From Rhabdophis nuchalis (lineage: Eukaryota; Chordata; Lepidosauria; Squamata; Natricidae), in contig CM077647.1 of NCBI GenBank assembly GCA_039707465.1, positions 46,127,110-46,191,109 on the forward strand: a DNA stretch of 64,000 nt, in the 5' to 3' direction. Every line of letters begins with the position of its first letter. Position 1 is the stretch's first letter. Position numbers and translations under genes: made by a program. The notes under the pieces are model-generated. The model ran no database searches and had not been told where the DNA came from. It saw only the letters and a program-made list of their open reading frames with translations. Below, piece by piece: positions 47,076 through 56,641 of the stretch.

Positions 47076-48114
47076 TAATTACTACTTCTAGTGTAGAAAT
47101 ATTGTGAATCTTTTAATTAGATTAACTACTCTGTGCAAGTCAGGATGTTGATTTCTACATTCTAGTTGGATGTGTCTAACCTGAAACAATTAAGTGTTAT
47201 TCACCAGCATACTCTCATAGCAAATACAAATAGTCATAGCTAGAAAGTAGTGCCAGGTTTCTAACTGTTGCGCTGACTTCTTATATATAAAATCAGATAT
47301 TACTGTGTGTATATTGTGTGTGTATGTGTGTGTATTGGAGAGAGAGAGAGAGAGAGAATGTTTGAGTATCAGTTTGTGTGTATGAGAAAGAAGGAAAAAG
47401 AGAGTTTTTGTATGTACTTGTCAGTTATGTTGGGGATTACATACTTTCTCAGAGTGAGTCATTTCCAGCTCAGAATTTGAATAACACTGTTATTTCCCTG
47501 GCCAAGTAATTTCTGACTCATTTACCACCAAAAGAAGAATGAGAAAACAGTCATGGCCAAGCATCATGCTTAAAGTTCTCTTTCCCTTGTCTCCCCCCTT
47601 CCCCCCTTCTCTTCTTAAAATCATATTATCATGTAAACAGTTATTTCTCTGTGATTCATCCCGACATCCTGAGTAGATCAGACTTCAGAGGAAATGTGAT
47701 CAGGATTCTAATGTTCAACTTGTTAAAATAGAGTTCTATCTGTATCCATATGAAACAGAGATTTAATTGAAATTATTAAGACAAAAAACAACAACAAATG
47801 ATAAGAGAAATGAGGTTAATGGTAGTTAAAAGAAGAGTAGAAAAATGAAACTACTATGAATTTACATAAAAAGTTTACATAAAAAGCAGCCATAGTCCTA
47901 GAATGTCCTGTACACCACAGTTAGTAGTGATGGTTCATTTTACAAATGAGATCATATAGGGTTTATTAGAGCTTTGTTTTGGAGAGAAAACTGCATTCAT
48001 CATCTTTTACTTTGAGCATACTCAAAAGAGGAACTTCCCCCGAATGTTTCAGGATTAGGCAAATTTGTGACAGAGAAATAGGATTAAAAATTATTATGTG
48101 TAATTTCTGCTGCA
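47076..48114. other. HDAC9 intron, no gene seen
   Basis: Contains GT and GA microsatellites at about 47303-47358. No coding evidence. Confidence 0.5.
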
Positions 48115-49078
48115 GCTCTTTAACTCTTCTGTAATGGATTCTATCCAGCAAGGTTCCATCTCAGGCCCAGTATTCTTCAATATCTTCATCAATAAGGGGA
48201 TAGAAGGGAAACTCATCAAATTTGCAATTGATATTAAGCAGGCAATATCCCAGAAGACAAACTTGGGATCCAAAAAAGATCCTGACAGACTTGAGCAATT
48301 AGCTCTATCCAACATGAAATTTAATGTGGAGGAAACCAGGGCTTTACATTTAGGCAGGAAAAACCAAAGGTATAAGTACAGATTAGGTGAAACCTGGCTC
48401 AAAAACTGTGACTGTGAGAGGGATCTTGGAGTCCTAGCATACGATCATTTAAATATGAGCCAGCAGTGTCCAGCAGCAGCCAAAAAAGGTAATACAGTCC
48501 TTAAATGTATAAAGAGAGGCATAGAATCAAAATCATGTGAAGTATTAATACTGCTTTATAAAGCCTTAGTTATGCCACACCTTGTATACTGCATCCAGTT
48601 TTTGTCACCACATTACAAAAAAGAAGTTGAGACTTTGGAAAAAGTGCAAAGAAGAGCAACTAAGATTATTAAAGGCCTGGAGGCTAAAACATACGAAAAA
48701 CAGTTGCAGGATTTGCATTTGACTAGTCTAGAGAAAAGAATGACTAGTGGGGACATGATAGCAGTATTCCATATTTGCAAGGCTGCCAAAATGAGGAAGG
48801 GGTCAACTTGTTTTCCAAAGCACCAGAGGGCAGGACAAGAAACAATGGATGGAAACTAATCAATGAAAGAAGCAACCTGAAATTAAAGAAAAAGTTCCTA
48901 ACAGGGAGGATAATTAACCAGCGGAACAGCTTTCCACCAGAGGTTGTGGGTGCTTCATCACTGGAGATTTTTAATAAGACACTGGACAATCACTTGTCTG
49001 AAATGGTATAGGTTTCCTGCTTGAGCAGGGGGTTGGATTACAAGATCGCCAAGGTCCCTTCGAACTCTATTCTGATTC
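48115..49078 (+). mobile_element. 5'-truncated CR1 LINE, RT C-terminal part to 3' end
   Basis: A 241-codon frame (48134-48859) covers the RT motif QGSISGPVFFNIFIN, a degraded catalytic box reading FAIDIKQAI where F/YADD is expected, KFNVEETRALHLG, RDLGVLAYDHLNMS and the thumb-like LEKVQRRATKIIKGL. Non-coding CR1 3' sequence then runs to 'gaactctattctgattca'. The lost catalytic aspartates make it inactive. It is a classic CR1, not the L3-type found elsewhere in the window. Confidence 0.85.
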
Positions 49079-49204
49079 ATAGTTTGTCAGCAGCCAAGGA
49101 AGATAAATGAACTTCCCTACACAGATGCAGTTTATCCTATAATATGATTACTTCTTGAGAGCTTGTTGAAGTTAGCAATTAAGAAATAAAGTTTAAGAAT
49201 ATGT
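49079..49204. other. Junction between CR1 and Penelope-like element
   Basis: A short AT-rich stretch. I cannot tell where the Penelope-like element begins. Confidence 0.4.
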
Positions 49205-49225
49205 CCAAATTAGCCTCAATTAGAA

Positions 49226-49834
49226 CTCAACACCGACCAAAAAATAACCAATATCCTAAGGAACCCAAAAGACAAGATCCAGCTAGAAAACCAAGGAGTC
49301 TACAAAATTCCATGTAAAAGCTGCCCTGCCACTTACATAGGACAAACCAACAGAAGGATTAGTGCACGTATTGCTGAACATAAAAATGCTTTAAAAAATC
49401 ATCTTAATACCTCATCTCTCTATCAACATTTCAAAACTACAGGACATGACATTGACTTTCAAGGAACTAAAATGATCTCCAAGGCGGAACAGCTCAACAG
49501 GAGAATAATCAGAGAAGCCATTGAAATAGAGAAACAATCTAGCAGCATGAACAGACGTGATGATACCTCCCGCCTACCAGATATCTGGAAGCCAGCATTG
49601 ACCAGCAGACGAGCCCCACCCTCCAGCCAAGCCGTTGAAATTCAAAACAAGGAGAAACATACAAATGAGACCAATCAGCATCAATCTACTAGTCACGATG
49701 CAACTGCACAGCCAATCAACCCACTCACAACAATAGTCAGCACTCCACACACACACACACACCAAGATTTAAAGAGGGGCGATGCCTCCACAGTCACACT
49801 CACAGACACAAGCCTGCCTGATGATGACAAGTGA
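49226..49834 (+). pseudogene. Penelope-like element: intact C-terminal GIY-YIG endonuclease frame (5'-truncated)
   Basis: An open frame of about 200 codons without start context runs from about 49226 to the TGA at 49832-49834. It carries the GIY-YIG signature (GVYKIPCKSC then TYIGQT), the conserved Arg region RISARIAEHKNAL, the histidines of LYQHFKTTGHDIDF, the catalytic Glu region IIREAIEIEK and SSMNRRDD. A Ser/Thr/Gln-rich tail with THTHTHQD ends the protein. In Penelope-like elements this endonuclease is fused to the C-terminus of the reverse transcriptase and nicks target DNA. Here the RT is absent upstream, since a CR1 end lies there. The frame has no internal stop, so the copy is young or protected. 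Its stop codon sits in the helix II loop of the hammerhead-like fold at 49810-49861. Confidence 0.85.
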
Positions 49835-49861
49835 GATCTTGTCGAAACGTTGCAACAACTT
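49810..49861 (+). ncRNA. Hammerhead-ribozyme-like motif M1, after the Penelope-like ORF
   Basis: The core CTGATGA is at 49818-49824, followed by one unpaired T. Helix II pairs GACAAG (49826-49831) with CTTGTC (49838-49843). GAA is at 49844-49846, the self-complementary ACGT at 49847-49850 and the presumed cleavage nucleotide T at 49851. Helix I pairs TGC (49815-49817) with GCA (49852-49854), then AAG with CTT beyond an internal loop. A 4-nt helix III with no loop cannot close in a monomer but would pair ACGU with ACGU between two copies. Confidence 0.65.
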
Positions 49862-49988
49862 TTCTATGCCTTATACACGGGAAAATCCCCAAAGCCAGCT
49901 ATGCCAGCATATATATATATATATATGCTGGCATAGCTGGCTTCGGGGATTTTCCCGTGTATAAGGCATAGAAAAGTTGTTGCAACGT
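49847..49988. repeat. Inverted repeat, 62-bp arms around (TA)n
   Basis: Arm 49847-49908 (from acgttgcaacaac to ctatgccagc) is inverted at 49927-49988 with about one mismatch. The spacer is an (AT)n tract of about 18 bp. The left arm is the 3' flank of M1. Confidence 0.9.
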
Positions 49989-50068
49989 ATATATATATGT
50001 TTTCTGAGGTTTTTGCGGGTGTTTGTATGTAGGTCTTTGGTTGTTCGGGTTTTCTCCCGCGTAGAATT

Positions 50069-50128
50069 GGAAGTATCTTCACGACGTTTCAATGAAGTCT
50101 CATTCATCATCTTCAGGCTGGTGCTTCC
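50069..50128 (-). ncRNA. Hammerhead-like motif M2, minus-strand copy
   Basis: Minus-strand core CTGAAGA plus an unpaired T. Helix II is GATGAA with TTCATT, one G-U wobble where the plus copy has G-C. GAA, ACGT and C follow. The outer helix I is GGAAG with CTTCC after an internal loop. Confidence 0.55.
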
Positions 50129-50157
50129 GGCTTGGTGCCTCCTGGAAGCACCAAGCC

Positions 50158-50217
50158 GGAAGCACCAGCCTGAAGATGATGAATGAGACTTCATCGAAAC
50201 GTCGTGAAGATACTTCC
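50158..50217 (+). ncRNA. Hammerhead-like motif M2, plus-strand copy
   Basis: Core CTGAAGA (50170-50176; position 7 is A, which the hammerhead core tolerates), unpaired T, helix II GATGAA (50178-50183) with TTCATC (50190-50195), GAA, self-complementary ACGT (50199-50202) and presumed cleavage nucleotide C at 50203. The outer helix I is GGAAG (50158-50162) with CTTCC (50213-50217). The inner helix I is weak (C-G and G-U). Confidence 0.6.
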
Positions 50218-50262
50218 AATTCTACACGGGAGAAAACCTGAACAACCAAAGACCTACACACA

Positions 50263-50468
<206 letters not shown>

Positions 50469-50507
50469 GATTTTGGTTTATTCGGGTCTTTTCCCGTGTA
50501 AAATTAA

Positions 50508-50565
50508 AGGTGTTTTTGCAACGTTTCGATGGGATCACCCCCATCATCATCAGGCTTCGGCCTTG
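50508..50565 (-). ncRNA. Hammerhead-like motif M3, minus-strand copy
   Basis: Mirror of the copy at 50606-50663. The core CTGATGA on the minus strand is at 50547-50553, followed by a 6-bp helix II (GATGGG with CCCATC), GAA, ACGT and T. Confidence 0.6.
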
Positions 50566-50605
50566 GCTTTCTTACAAAAAAAGAAATTTTTTTTGTAAGA
50601 AAGCC

Positions 50606-50663
50606 AAGGCCGAAGCCTGATGATGATGGGGGTGATCCCATCGAAACGTTGCAAAAACACCTT
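50606..50663 (+). ncRNA. Hammerhead-like motif M3, plus-strand copy
   Basis: Core CTGATGA (50617-50623), unpaired T, helix II GATGGG (50625-50630) with CCCATC (50637-50642), GAA (50643-50645), self-complementary ACGT (50646-50649) and cleavage nucleotide T (50650). Helix I is GC with GC next to the core, then AAGG (50606-50609) with CCTT (50660-50663) beyond an internal loop. Confidence 0.65.
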
Positions 50664-50731
50664 TAATTTTACACGGGAAAAGATCCGAATAAACCAAAAT
50701 CTACATACCTATACCCGTGAAAATCTACGAA

Positions 50732-50734
<3 letters not shown>

Positions 50735-50804
<70 letters not shown>

Positions 50805-50831
50805 GTGTATGTATATATATATATATATATG
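50735..50831. repeat. (TA)n(GT)n(TA)n microsatellite
   Basis: Simple sequence between M3 and the third M2 copy. Confidence 0.95.
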
Positions 50832-50870
50832 TAGGTCTTTGGTTGTTCGGGTTTTCTCCCGCGTAGAATT

Positions 50871-50940
50871 GGAAGTATCTTCACGATGTTTCGATGAAAT
50901 CTCATTCATCATCTTCAGGCTGGTGCTTCCGGCTTGGTGC
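50871..50940 (-). ncRNA. Hammerhead-like motif M2, third copy, probably damaged
   Basis: Minus-strand CTGAAGA core and helix II GATGAA with TTCATC are present. The helix III segment reads ACAT instead of ACGT, so the palindrome needed for dimer pairing is broken. The outer helix I GGAAG/CTTCC remains. Confidence 0.5.
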
Positions 50941-50992
50941 TTCCAGGAGCAAATATATATATGAAGTGGATATTTTGTTACATATATATATA

Positions 50993-51038
50993 TGCTGGCA
51001 TAGCTGGCTTCGGGGATTTTCCCGTGTATAAGGCATAG

Positions 51039-51076
<38 letters not shown>

Positions 51077-51206
51077 TTTCGTAGATTTTCACGGGTGTAG
51101 GTATGCTGGCATTGCTTGCTTCAGGTATTTTCCCGTGTATAAGGCATGGAAATGTTATTGCAACGTTTCGACAAGATCTCACTTGTCATTGTCAGGCTTT
51201 GGTATA
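50993..51206 (-). repeat. Two partial M1 modules on the minus strand
   Basis: 'gctggcatagctggcttcgg' (50993 on) is the M1 flank, cut by (AT)n at 51041. A second, longer copy at about 51098-51206 includes the M1 core region. On the minus strand its core reads CTGACAA rather than CTGANGA, so the invariant G8 is lost. Helix II GACAAG/CTTGTC and GAAACGTT are still present. Confidence 0.7.
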
Positions 51207-51364
51207 CCAGTGGTATACTTATATATATAAGTGGTATACATATATATAAGTGGTATACTTATATATGCTGGTATTGCTGTCTTCGGGTATCTCACTTGCC
51301 ATCCTCAGGCTTCAGTCCGAAGACAGCAATACCAGCATACCTACACCCGTGAAATCTACAAAAG
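51207..51364. repeat. Rearranged module fragments with 'gtggtatac' repeats
   Basis: Three short 'agtggtatac' units are separated by TA runs. An inverted pair follows: 'gctggtattgctgtcttcgg' (51268) and 'ccgaagacagcaataccagc' (51318), flanking a half-core (minus strand CTGAGGATGGCAAGTGAGAT) that lacks the GAAA half. Confidence 0.65.
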
Positions 51365-51365
51365 C

Positions 51366-51396
<31 letters not shown>

Positions 51397-51414
51397 TGTA
51401 TGTATGTATGTATG

Positions 51415-51446
<32 letters not shown>
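51365..51446. repeat. (TATG)n(TG)n microsatellite
   Basis: About 13 TATG units followed by about 13 TG units. Confidence 0.95.
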
Positions 51447-51447
<1 letters not shown>

Positions 51448-51484
51448 TAGTTTTATGAGCTGATCAATAAATTTAAATTTGAGA

Positions 51485-51531
51485 GACCAAGATATATCTA
51501 TTTCGAGCTTATTAGCTCTCATCAGTTGGCC
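51485..51531 (-). ncRNA. Complete type I hammerhead ribozyme, minus strand
   Basis: On the minus strand, 47 nt: helix I GGCCAA with TTGGTC; core CTGATGA; helix II GAGCT-AATA-AGCTC; GAA; helix III ATA-GATA-TAT; cleavage nucleotide C. All invariant core positions are present, and helices I (6 bp with one G-U) and II (5 bp with a tetraloop) are fully paired. Helix III is short (3 bp). Predicted cleavage on the minus strand falls between 51491 and 51490. Confidence 0.8.
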
Positions 51532-51581
51532 ACACCCCACTGGGATTCGAACCGGGGCTGCAATGCATCCCAGTGGGGTGT

Positions 51582-51628
51582 GGCCAACTGATGAGAGCTA
51601 ATAAGCTCGAAATAGATCTATCTTGGTC
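51582..51628 (+). ncRNA. Complete type I hammerhead ribozyme, plus strand
   Basis: Helix I GGCCAA (51582-51587) with TTGGTC (51623-51628). Core CTGATGA (51588-51594). Helix II GAGCT (51595-51599), loop AATA, AGCTC (51604-51608). GAA (51609-51611). Helix III ATA-GATC-TAT (51612-51621); the 10 nt are also fully self-complementary and could pair between two molecules. Cleavage nucleotide C17 is 51622, so the predicted product begins TTGGTC. This matches the natural hammerhead consensus with no unpaired insertion. Known hammerheads in eukaryotic retroelements self-cleave the element RNA. It is unknown whether this one is transcribed. Confidence 0.85.
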
Positions 51629-51666
51629 TCTCAAATTTAAATTTATTGATCAGCTCATAAAACTAA

Positions 51667-51821
51667 AACTAACACACATATCTAAAAAAAAATAAAAAAA
51701 TTTACACAACATAATTCATGGTTCTCGGTCTAGATGGTCTCTGGTGATGAGCCAAAAGGCAGAGAGGGAAACAGTATGTCTCCTCCCTTAATGGGCCCCT
51801 AACAGGAAGTTGTGAAAACAA
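51667..51821. other. Spacer between hammerhead palindrome and (ATCT)n
   Basis: A short A-rich stretch then unique-looking sequence; nothing recognised. Confidence 0.4.
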
Positions 51822-51834
51822 TTATCTATCTATC

Positions 51835-51917
<83 letters not shown>
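51822..51917. repeat. (ATCT)n microsatellite (GATA on the minus strand)
   Basis: About 23 ATCT units, the complement of GATA. Confidence 0.97.
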
Positions 51918-51919
<2 letters not shown>

Positions 51920-51924
51920 GCGAA

Positions 51925-52300
51925 TTGTCCTAAAAATGTGAGTTCCAGGTGTAGTTATAAAAGAAACAGACATGATGATCTCCGGAACTTTAAAATATAA
52001 AATATATTTTAAAATGTATTGCTCACTGAGCTTTCGTTAGCAACTGCTAACATCGTCAGAGTGTAAAAGCCATGAAAGGATGCTTGCCTTTATACAATGT
52101 TAATCAATTTAGCCATTACGCGCGTGATTGGTCCATTCACTCGCCTCTCACCTGTGATTAGCCCTGTTGTTTTTCTTATGTCAGGCCTGCTAATCAATGT
52201 TTGTATTCCTTTCTCCCCTATATATATACCCTTCTGCCTAACCAAATCTATTAATTTTTTCCTTGTGTGATTTTCTCAGGACCACTGTAAGCTGGAAGAA
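51925..52300 (-). mobile_element. Penelope-like terminal repeat fragment
   Basis: On the minus strand this reads a T/A-rich leader 'ggtatatatatagg' (about 52229-52216), a unique stretch, a TATA-like 'ttgtataaagg' (about 52100-52090), then the hammerhead-like fold at 52063-52024 and an A/T-rich run. A promoter-like TATA followed closely by a hammerhead is the layout expected of a Penelope-like pseudo-LTR. No coding part is attached. The assignment rests on that layout and on the neighbouring Penelope-like sequences. Confidence 0.5.
52024..52063 (-). ncRNA. Hammerhead-like motif M4 with 4-bp helix I
   Basis: Minus strand, 40 nt: CACT, core CTGACGA (position 7 is C, tolerated), an unpaired T, helix II GTTAGC-AGTT-GCTAAC, GAA, self-complementary AGCT, presumed cleavage nucleotide C, then AGTG pairing with CACT. 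It follows the same plan as M1-M3 (unpaired U after A9, looped 6-bp helix II, 4-nt palindrome as helix III) with entirely different helix sequences. Confidence 0.7.
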
Positions 52301-53621
52301 GCTATACCTCATTAGTTCCTCATATGCAATAAAAAATTGACATACTATGTTACATTTTTTAAAAATAAAATTAATTCTTTTCCTTTCATACTGTACTAAC
52401 TCAAAGAATTTTGGCAAGCCCTAAGGGCTTAAAATATGCCTTTTTTATATTAGTAACAATTTCTCACATCAGCGGAGTCCCAAGTGAATGACCTGAATCA
52501 CATTTTAGGTGCAAATATCCACAAGAGATTAGTCAGTACAATTATATATTTTTCTTCTGCTAATATTGAATGTGTACATATGTACATGCACACACAAATA
52601 CAGAGACCTTCCAAACTAATATTTAACCTACTAATACATTTTTTACCTTCAACTAATTTCACTGATGAAAAGATCTTAAACTGTTAAAAATGAAATGAAC
52701 GTGTGTGCATGTATATATATGCAATTTTGTTGAAAATTTTGGAAATCAGTGTAGGTTTAGAAATCTTCCAATCCTGATGACAATTGATTTAAAAAAAAAA
52801 GTTTAGATCATTACTCTTCCAAGGCATTGGTGTGTGGAAGGGATGTCCATAAATTAATGGTCCAAAAAAATCAAGGCAGCCATCAAATCTTCATTGTACA
52901 TTTTTTTTTAAAAACAGGTGGACCTTCAATCATATTTTTTGTAGCTGCTTGTTGATATACCTGAATTAGGTCTATAACTCTATAACTTTATTTTTTTTAA
53001 ACACTCCCAAAACCTAATTTAGTTCTGTCTTCTAAGCTATCTTTTGTGTTATTTTCAATAAAGGTAGTTTGGACAATCAGATTATTTATTATTATTAGGT
53101 CCCTACTTCATGGCAGTGGCCTGTTAACCAAATTCAGAATTGGAGTGTGGTAGGTTTAGGCAGGCAAGTTGCCAACAAAATGTTAAGAGCAAAGCAGCAC
53201 AACTGAGTTTTAAATTCCTTGCATGTTACCTGATTTTGAAGAAGGTATTCCATTGTTAAACTGGATAAATTGAATCCATAAATATTTCTTTTGAGCAGAG
53301 AAGGGGGATTGCACCTTTCCCCCCATTTAACAATTTGATTTTGCTGACACAAAGCATGTGCATTTCTAAACTTAACATTATAAAATATTCTGACAATTTT
53401 AATATAAACAGGAACCTTTTGCAGTGATTGCTTGGATCGAAAATGTTTTTCCACTTGACATTTGTTTATACATCCAAGGAAAGAAACTTTATTTATGGCT
53501 AGCTGAAGAACACAAATAAACATGGGGGAGAACTGAAAAATCAGCTTTGATTATGCATGAAAATCTACAATGTCATTGTGTACTCTGGTTCCATATTCTG
53601 ATTGCCTGTTTATTTTTCTAG
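52301..53621. other. HDAC9 intron up to the last exon
   Basis: AT-rich, with no gene or clear repeat. It ends in 'ctgtttatttttctag', a good acceptor. Confidence 0.5.
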
Positions 53622-53661
53622 AGCTGCTGGCGAGCCTATGGAAGAAGAGTCAGCCTTGTGA
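53622..53661 (+). CDS. HDAC9: HDAC9 last coding exon with stop
   Basis: The acceptor AG is at 53620-53621. The leftover AG of the previous exon plus A gives Arg; then AAGEPMEEESAL and the TGA stop at 53659-53661. EPMEEE.AL is the conserved acidic C-terminus of full-length class IIa deacetylases, including HDAC9. The exon contributes 40 coding bases, and its non-coding part begins at 53662. It shows that the locus encodes the long HDAC9 isoform with the full deacetylase domain. Confidence 0.95.
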
Positions 53662-56330
53662 AGTGCCAAGTCCTCCCCTGACATTTCCTGTGTGTGACAT
53701 CATTGTGTATCCCCCCCCCAAAAAAGCACCCTTAGACATGTCTTGTCTGCTGCTTGGGTGGCAGAGATCAGTTGGAACATAAACATTGGGCACAGAATTC
53801 TGAACAGCAGCTTCACTTGTTCGTGGGAGAGACTTAAAAGAGCCTAAAATTCCTTCAATGTAACCACTAGAATTCTAACAGTAGAGTGAACCAGACTTTC
53901 TAAGAGAAGGCAGAATCTTGTGCTGATTTTTATATGCTCTCTGATCCACTCCCCAAATTTAGTGGTAGAATAGAAATGTTAAAGTCATTCTGCATTCTTG
54001 TCTATGGTTGTCTATGAAAATCGAAACAGCCTGTGAAGCCGCTAGGGAAAAAAACTAGACAGAATCACAAATCTCCCTCCTGCTTCTGACATGTTAAAAT
54101 ACATTTTAGAGGGACTTTTCCCTCTCTGATCAGTTGAAATGGTTCATATGATTTATTGGATGTAATGAAATTACGAGTTGTTCTTCTGTAGTGCCACTTT
54201 AAAGGTGCTAGAGCAATTTCATGAGAGAAGCATTAATTTCCAAAGGGAAACTGGGTAGCAAGAGACATCCATTCTGATTTTTTTAGTGTCTGAAATGCAA
54301 GTGTGTTAAATGGGTCTCTTCTTTAGCTTTCTTTTGTTGATGATGGTGGCCTCTGTATTTCTGTTGTTAATGATAATTAGAATCCCGTGAACAAAATTTG
54401 CTCGGCAAAGAAAGACTGATGGTTTGTCTTTGGCATAATCCTGCACAGATTACAAAATGATTGATTGCAAACTGATTCAAACTGATTCAGCTTTCAGAAA
54501 TCAAGTTTTTCCCTATCCGACGTAATCTTGTTTCAGATCAATCCTGTGCTACACTTTTAAAAGAGATAAGCAAAAGAGACTTTCTTGAAGTTTGCTGGAA
54601 AATCTAGTACTTTTGCAGATTATTTTTTCTTTTGGAGTTGGCATGTCAATTATTCTCTTCCACTGAATCCCATTGAAACTTGGAACTCAGTAGCAGGTAT
54701 CTCCTGTTGTTTATTTTCTTCTCTGATGCATAGTAAGATTATGCCACAAATCCATGTGGATTCATGAGTGTTACTGAAGAGATGTGCCTTTTGCTGATAA
54801 TGAATCCTTAAACTCTCACACATGTTGCCTTATTGTCACAGAAAAGGAAGGCGTCTGGGGTGTCCTTTTGGGGTTTGCAAATAACAATAGAATTTTTCTC
54901 TCTAAAATTTTTCTCTCAAGACACACAAATGCACACATACACATAGACGTACACATCTGTACATACAAACCTATACATACAGAGAAAATTGTGTATTATT
55001 TACTGTTCCCCATTCTATTTTACACTATCTGATAGCTGACATTCCTTTGATCGGCAAGCAACAATATTCTTTTATACATTTTCCAAGCTCAAAGAAGATA
55101 TTAAAGCCATAAGTGAACATTGTCATGCTTTTTATTCAGAAATCTGAAAGAGACTTTAATTAAAACAAGGTTCAGGGAAAACCAGAATATGAAAGATATA
55201 AAACAATGTGGTTTCAGTTATAGCAGATGCAAACCTGTAAATCAAAGATGAAAGATTTCGCTCAAAAAGAATTATATAATTTTCTTTTGTTATACAGATG
55301 GATGGCATTTCCCCCCTCCCAAAGTGTTTTAGTTTGTTTACAATTAATATTTTAATGTGAAAGACTTTTTACTATTCATACGGAAATTGTCTGATATAAT
55401 TTGGAAATCTGAATAGTGATTTAAGTAGGAAGCTGCAGGAGAAGTTCACTAGATTCATTATCAAACTATATTTTGTTATGAAATTGTTAAATGAGATGGA
55501 TACCTACTATTAATTATTGGAAAGATAATTTATCATTCAGTTCCTGTTTTCATGATTAATGATATTCTGAACACATTAAACTGTCCAAGTGTCAATACAG
55601 AATTTTGTCTTTTGATGCAAATAAGATTACATTTGTCAAAAAGGTAAAATATTATGAACATTTTTCTAAAGAATCCTGCATGAAAAATTATTTTGCCTCT
55701 CTAATAGTTATCCCATTAATTATGCTTCATGGAAAAAATCAGGGCATCTGAAGTTGTTTACTATGCCACTTTTGATTTTTTCATGTTATATTTAAATGGT
55801 AATATTAGAAATGATCCATTTTCTAATATTAACATTGTGTTTCAATTTGAAAACTGTGTAAAAATTAACAATTGGAAGAATGAGCAATCAAGATTTGATT
55901 GATTTCTTTCTGAATTTATAGTAGGGAAAAAAATCTGTTTCAGATATATCCCATTTAAACTGAATACAGATGGTTTTGAAAATTTGAACCTGAAAGCTTG
56001 CACAGCATTATTTGGAATTATATCTTATGGTATTAAGCTCAATATATATTTCTTTTGAGCAAACATGCATGGTTTCTGACTTGAAATTAAATTTATCTTT
56101 TAATTTATTGCAACGTTTATGCGATACAATCTTATTTTCTGATATAAACAGAGCAATATCCAAGTGAGAGTTTAAATCATTTTCCAAGAGTGGATAGCTT
56201 TGTGATCGTCTTTATATAGAGATCATATAATGGCTGATAATAAGTATTTTAACAAGTAGATAACGACTAATTTTACATGCTCTCAGTTCATTTCATAAAG
56301 TTTATATATATCACCTTATAGTAAATAAAT
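53662..56330 (+). other. HDAC9: HDAC9 3' UTR and downstream region (3' end not defined)
   Basis: I cannot place the polyadenylation site. Between the stop and 56323 I find no canonical AATAAA on the + strand. ATTAAA variants occur at 55100-55105 and 55159-55164, and the first AATAAA is at 56324-56329. The region is free of recognisable repeats for about 2.9 kb (53.7-56.6 kb), fitting either a long 3' UTR or conserved flanking DNA. Confidence 0.45.
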
Positions 56331-56633
56331 AATTTCTTGGAGAACAATATGTTAATTAAAATAGGAGCAAAAAAGGTGCTCATATAAAATCTTTTTTTCT
56401 TTTTTGCCATTAAAATCTTTTAATAAATTTAGTACCTTTACAGACTAAGACAGAGATAACTGATTCAGAAAGGTTTTGTGTGTGTGTGCGTGCGCCCGTA
56501 CATGCGTATGCCTGTGTGTGTGTGTGTGAAGGAAAGAGACAGGTATCCTAATAGAAAGGTCTTATGCTAAAGCATTATTGATGATCATCAGTAATTAACA
56601 TTCGATTTGAAGTTTCAATGTCAATGATGATTC
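56331..56633. other. Downstream intergenic DNA
   Basis: AATAAA also occurs near 56420. A GT-rich microsatellite is at 56477-56528. No gene seen. Confidence 0.45.
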
Positions 56634-56641
56634 AACTAAAC

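Larger units (their letters stand above)
50029..50260. repeat. Inverted repeat, about 110-bp arms (module M2)
   Basis: Left arm about 50029-50138 ('gtaggtctttggttgttcgg' to 'ccggcttggtgc') and right arm about 50148-50258 ('gcaccaagccggaagcacca' to 'aaccaaagacctac') are inverted with few mismatches around 9 bp. Each arm contains one hammerhead-like core. A third M2 copy lies at 50832-50948. Confidence 0.9.
51447..51666. repeat. 99-bp inverted repeat carrying two complete hammerheads
   Basis: Arms 51447-51545 and 51568-51666 are inversions with about one mismatch ('gatatatc' versus 'gatctatc'). The 22-bp spacer starts 'ttcgaaccggggctgcaatg'. The minus strand of the arm-spacer junction reads GGTTCGAATCC (51543-51553), a perfect tRNA B-box sequence. 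The arms read outward into 'aaatttaaatttattgatca' and 'gctcataaaact'. Confidence 0.93.

Noticed and set aside
51098..51206. A further functional hammerhead (M1 minus-strand copy)
   Set aside because: The core reads CTGACAA; the invariant G8 is replaced, so it is unlikely to be active.
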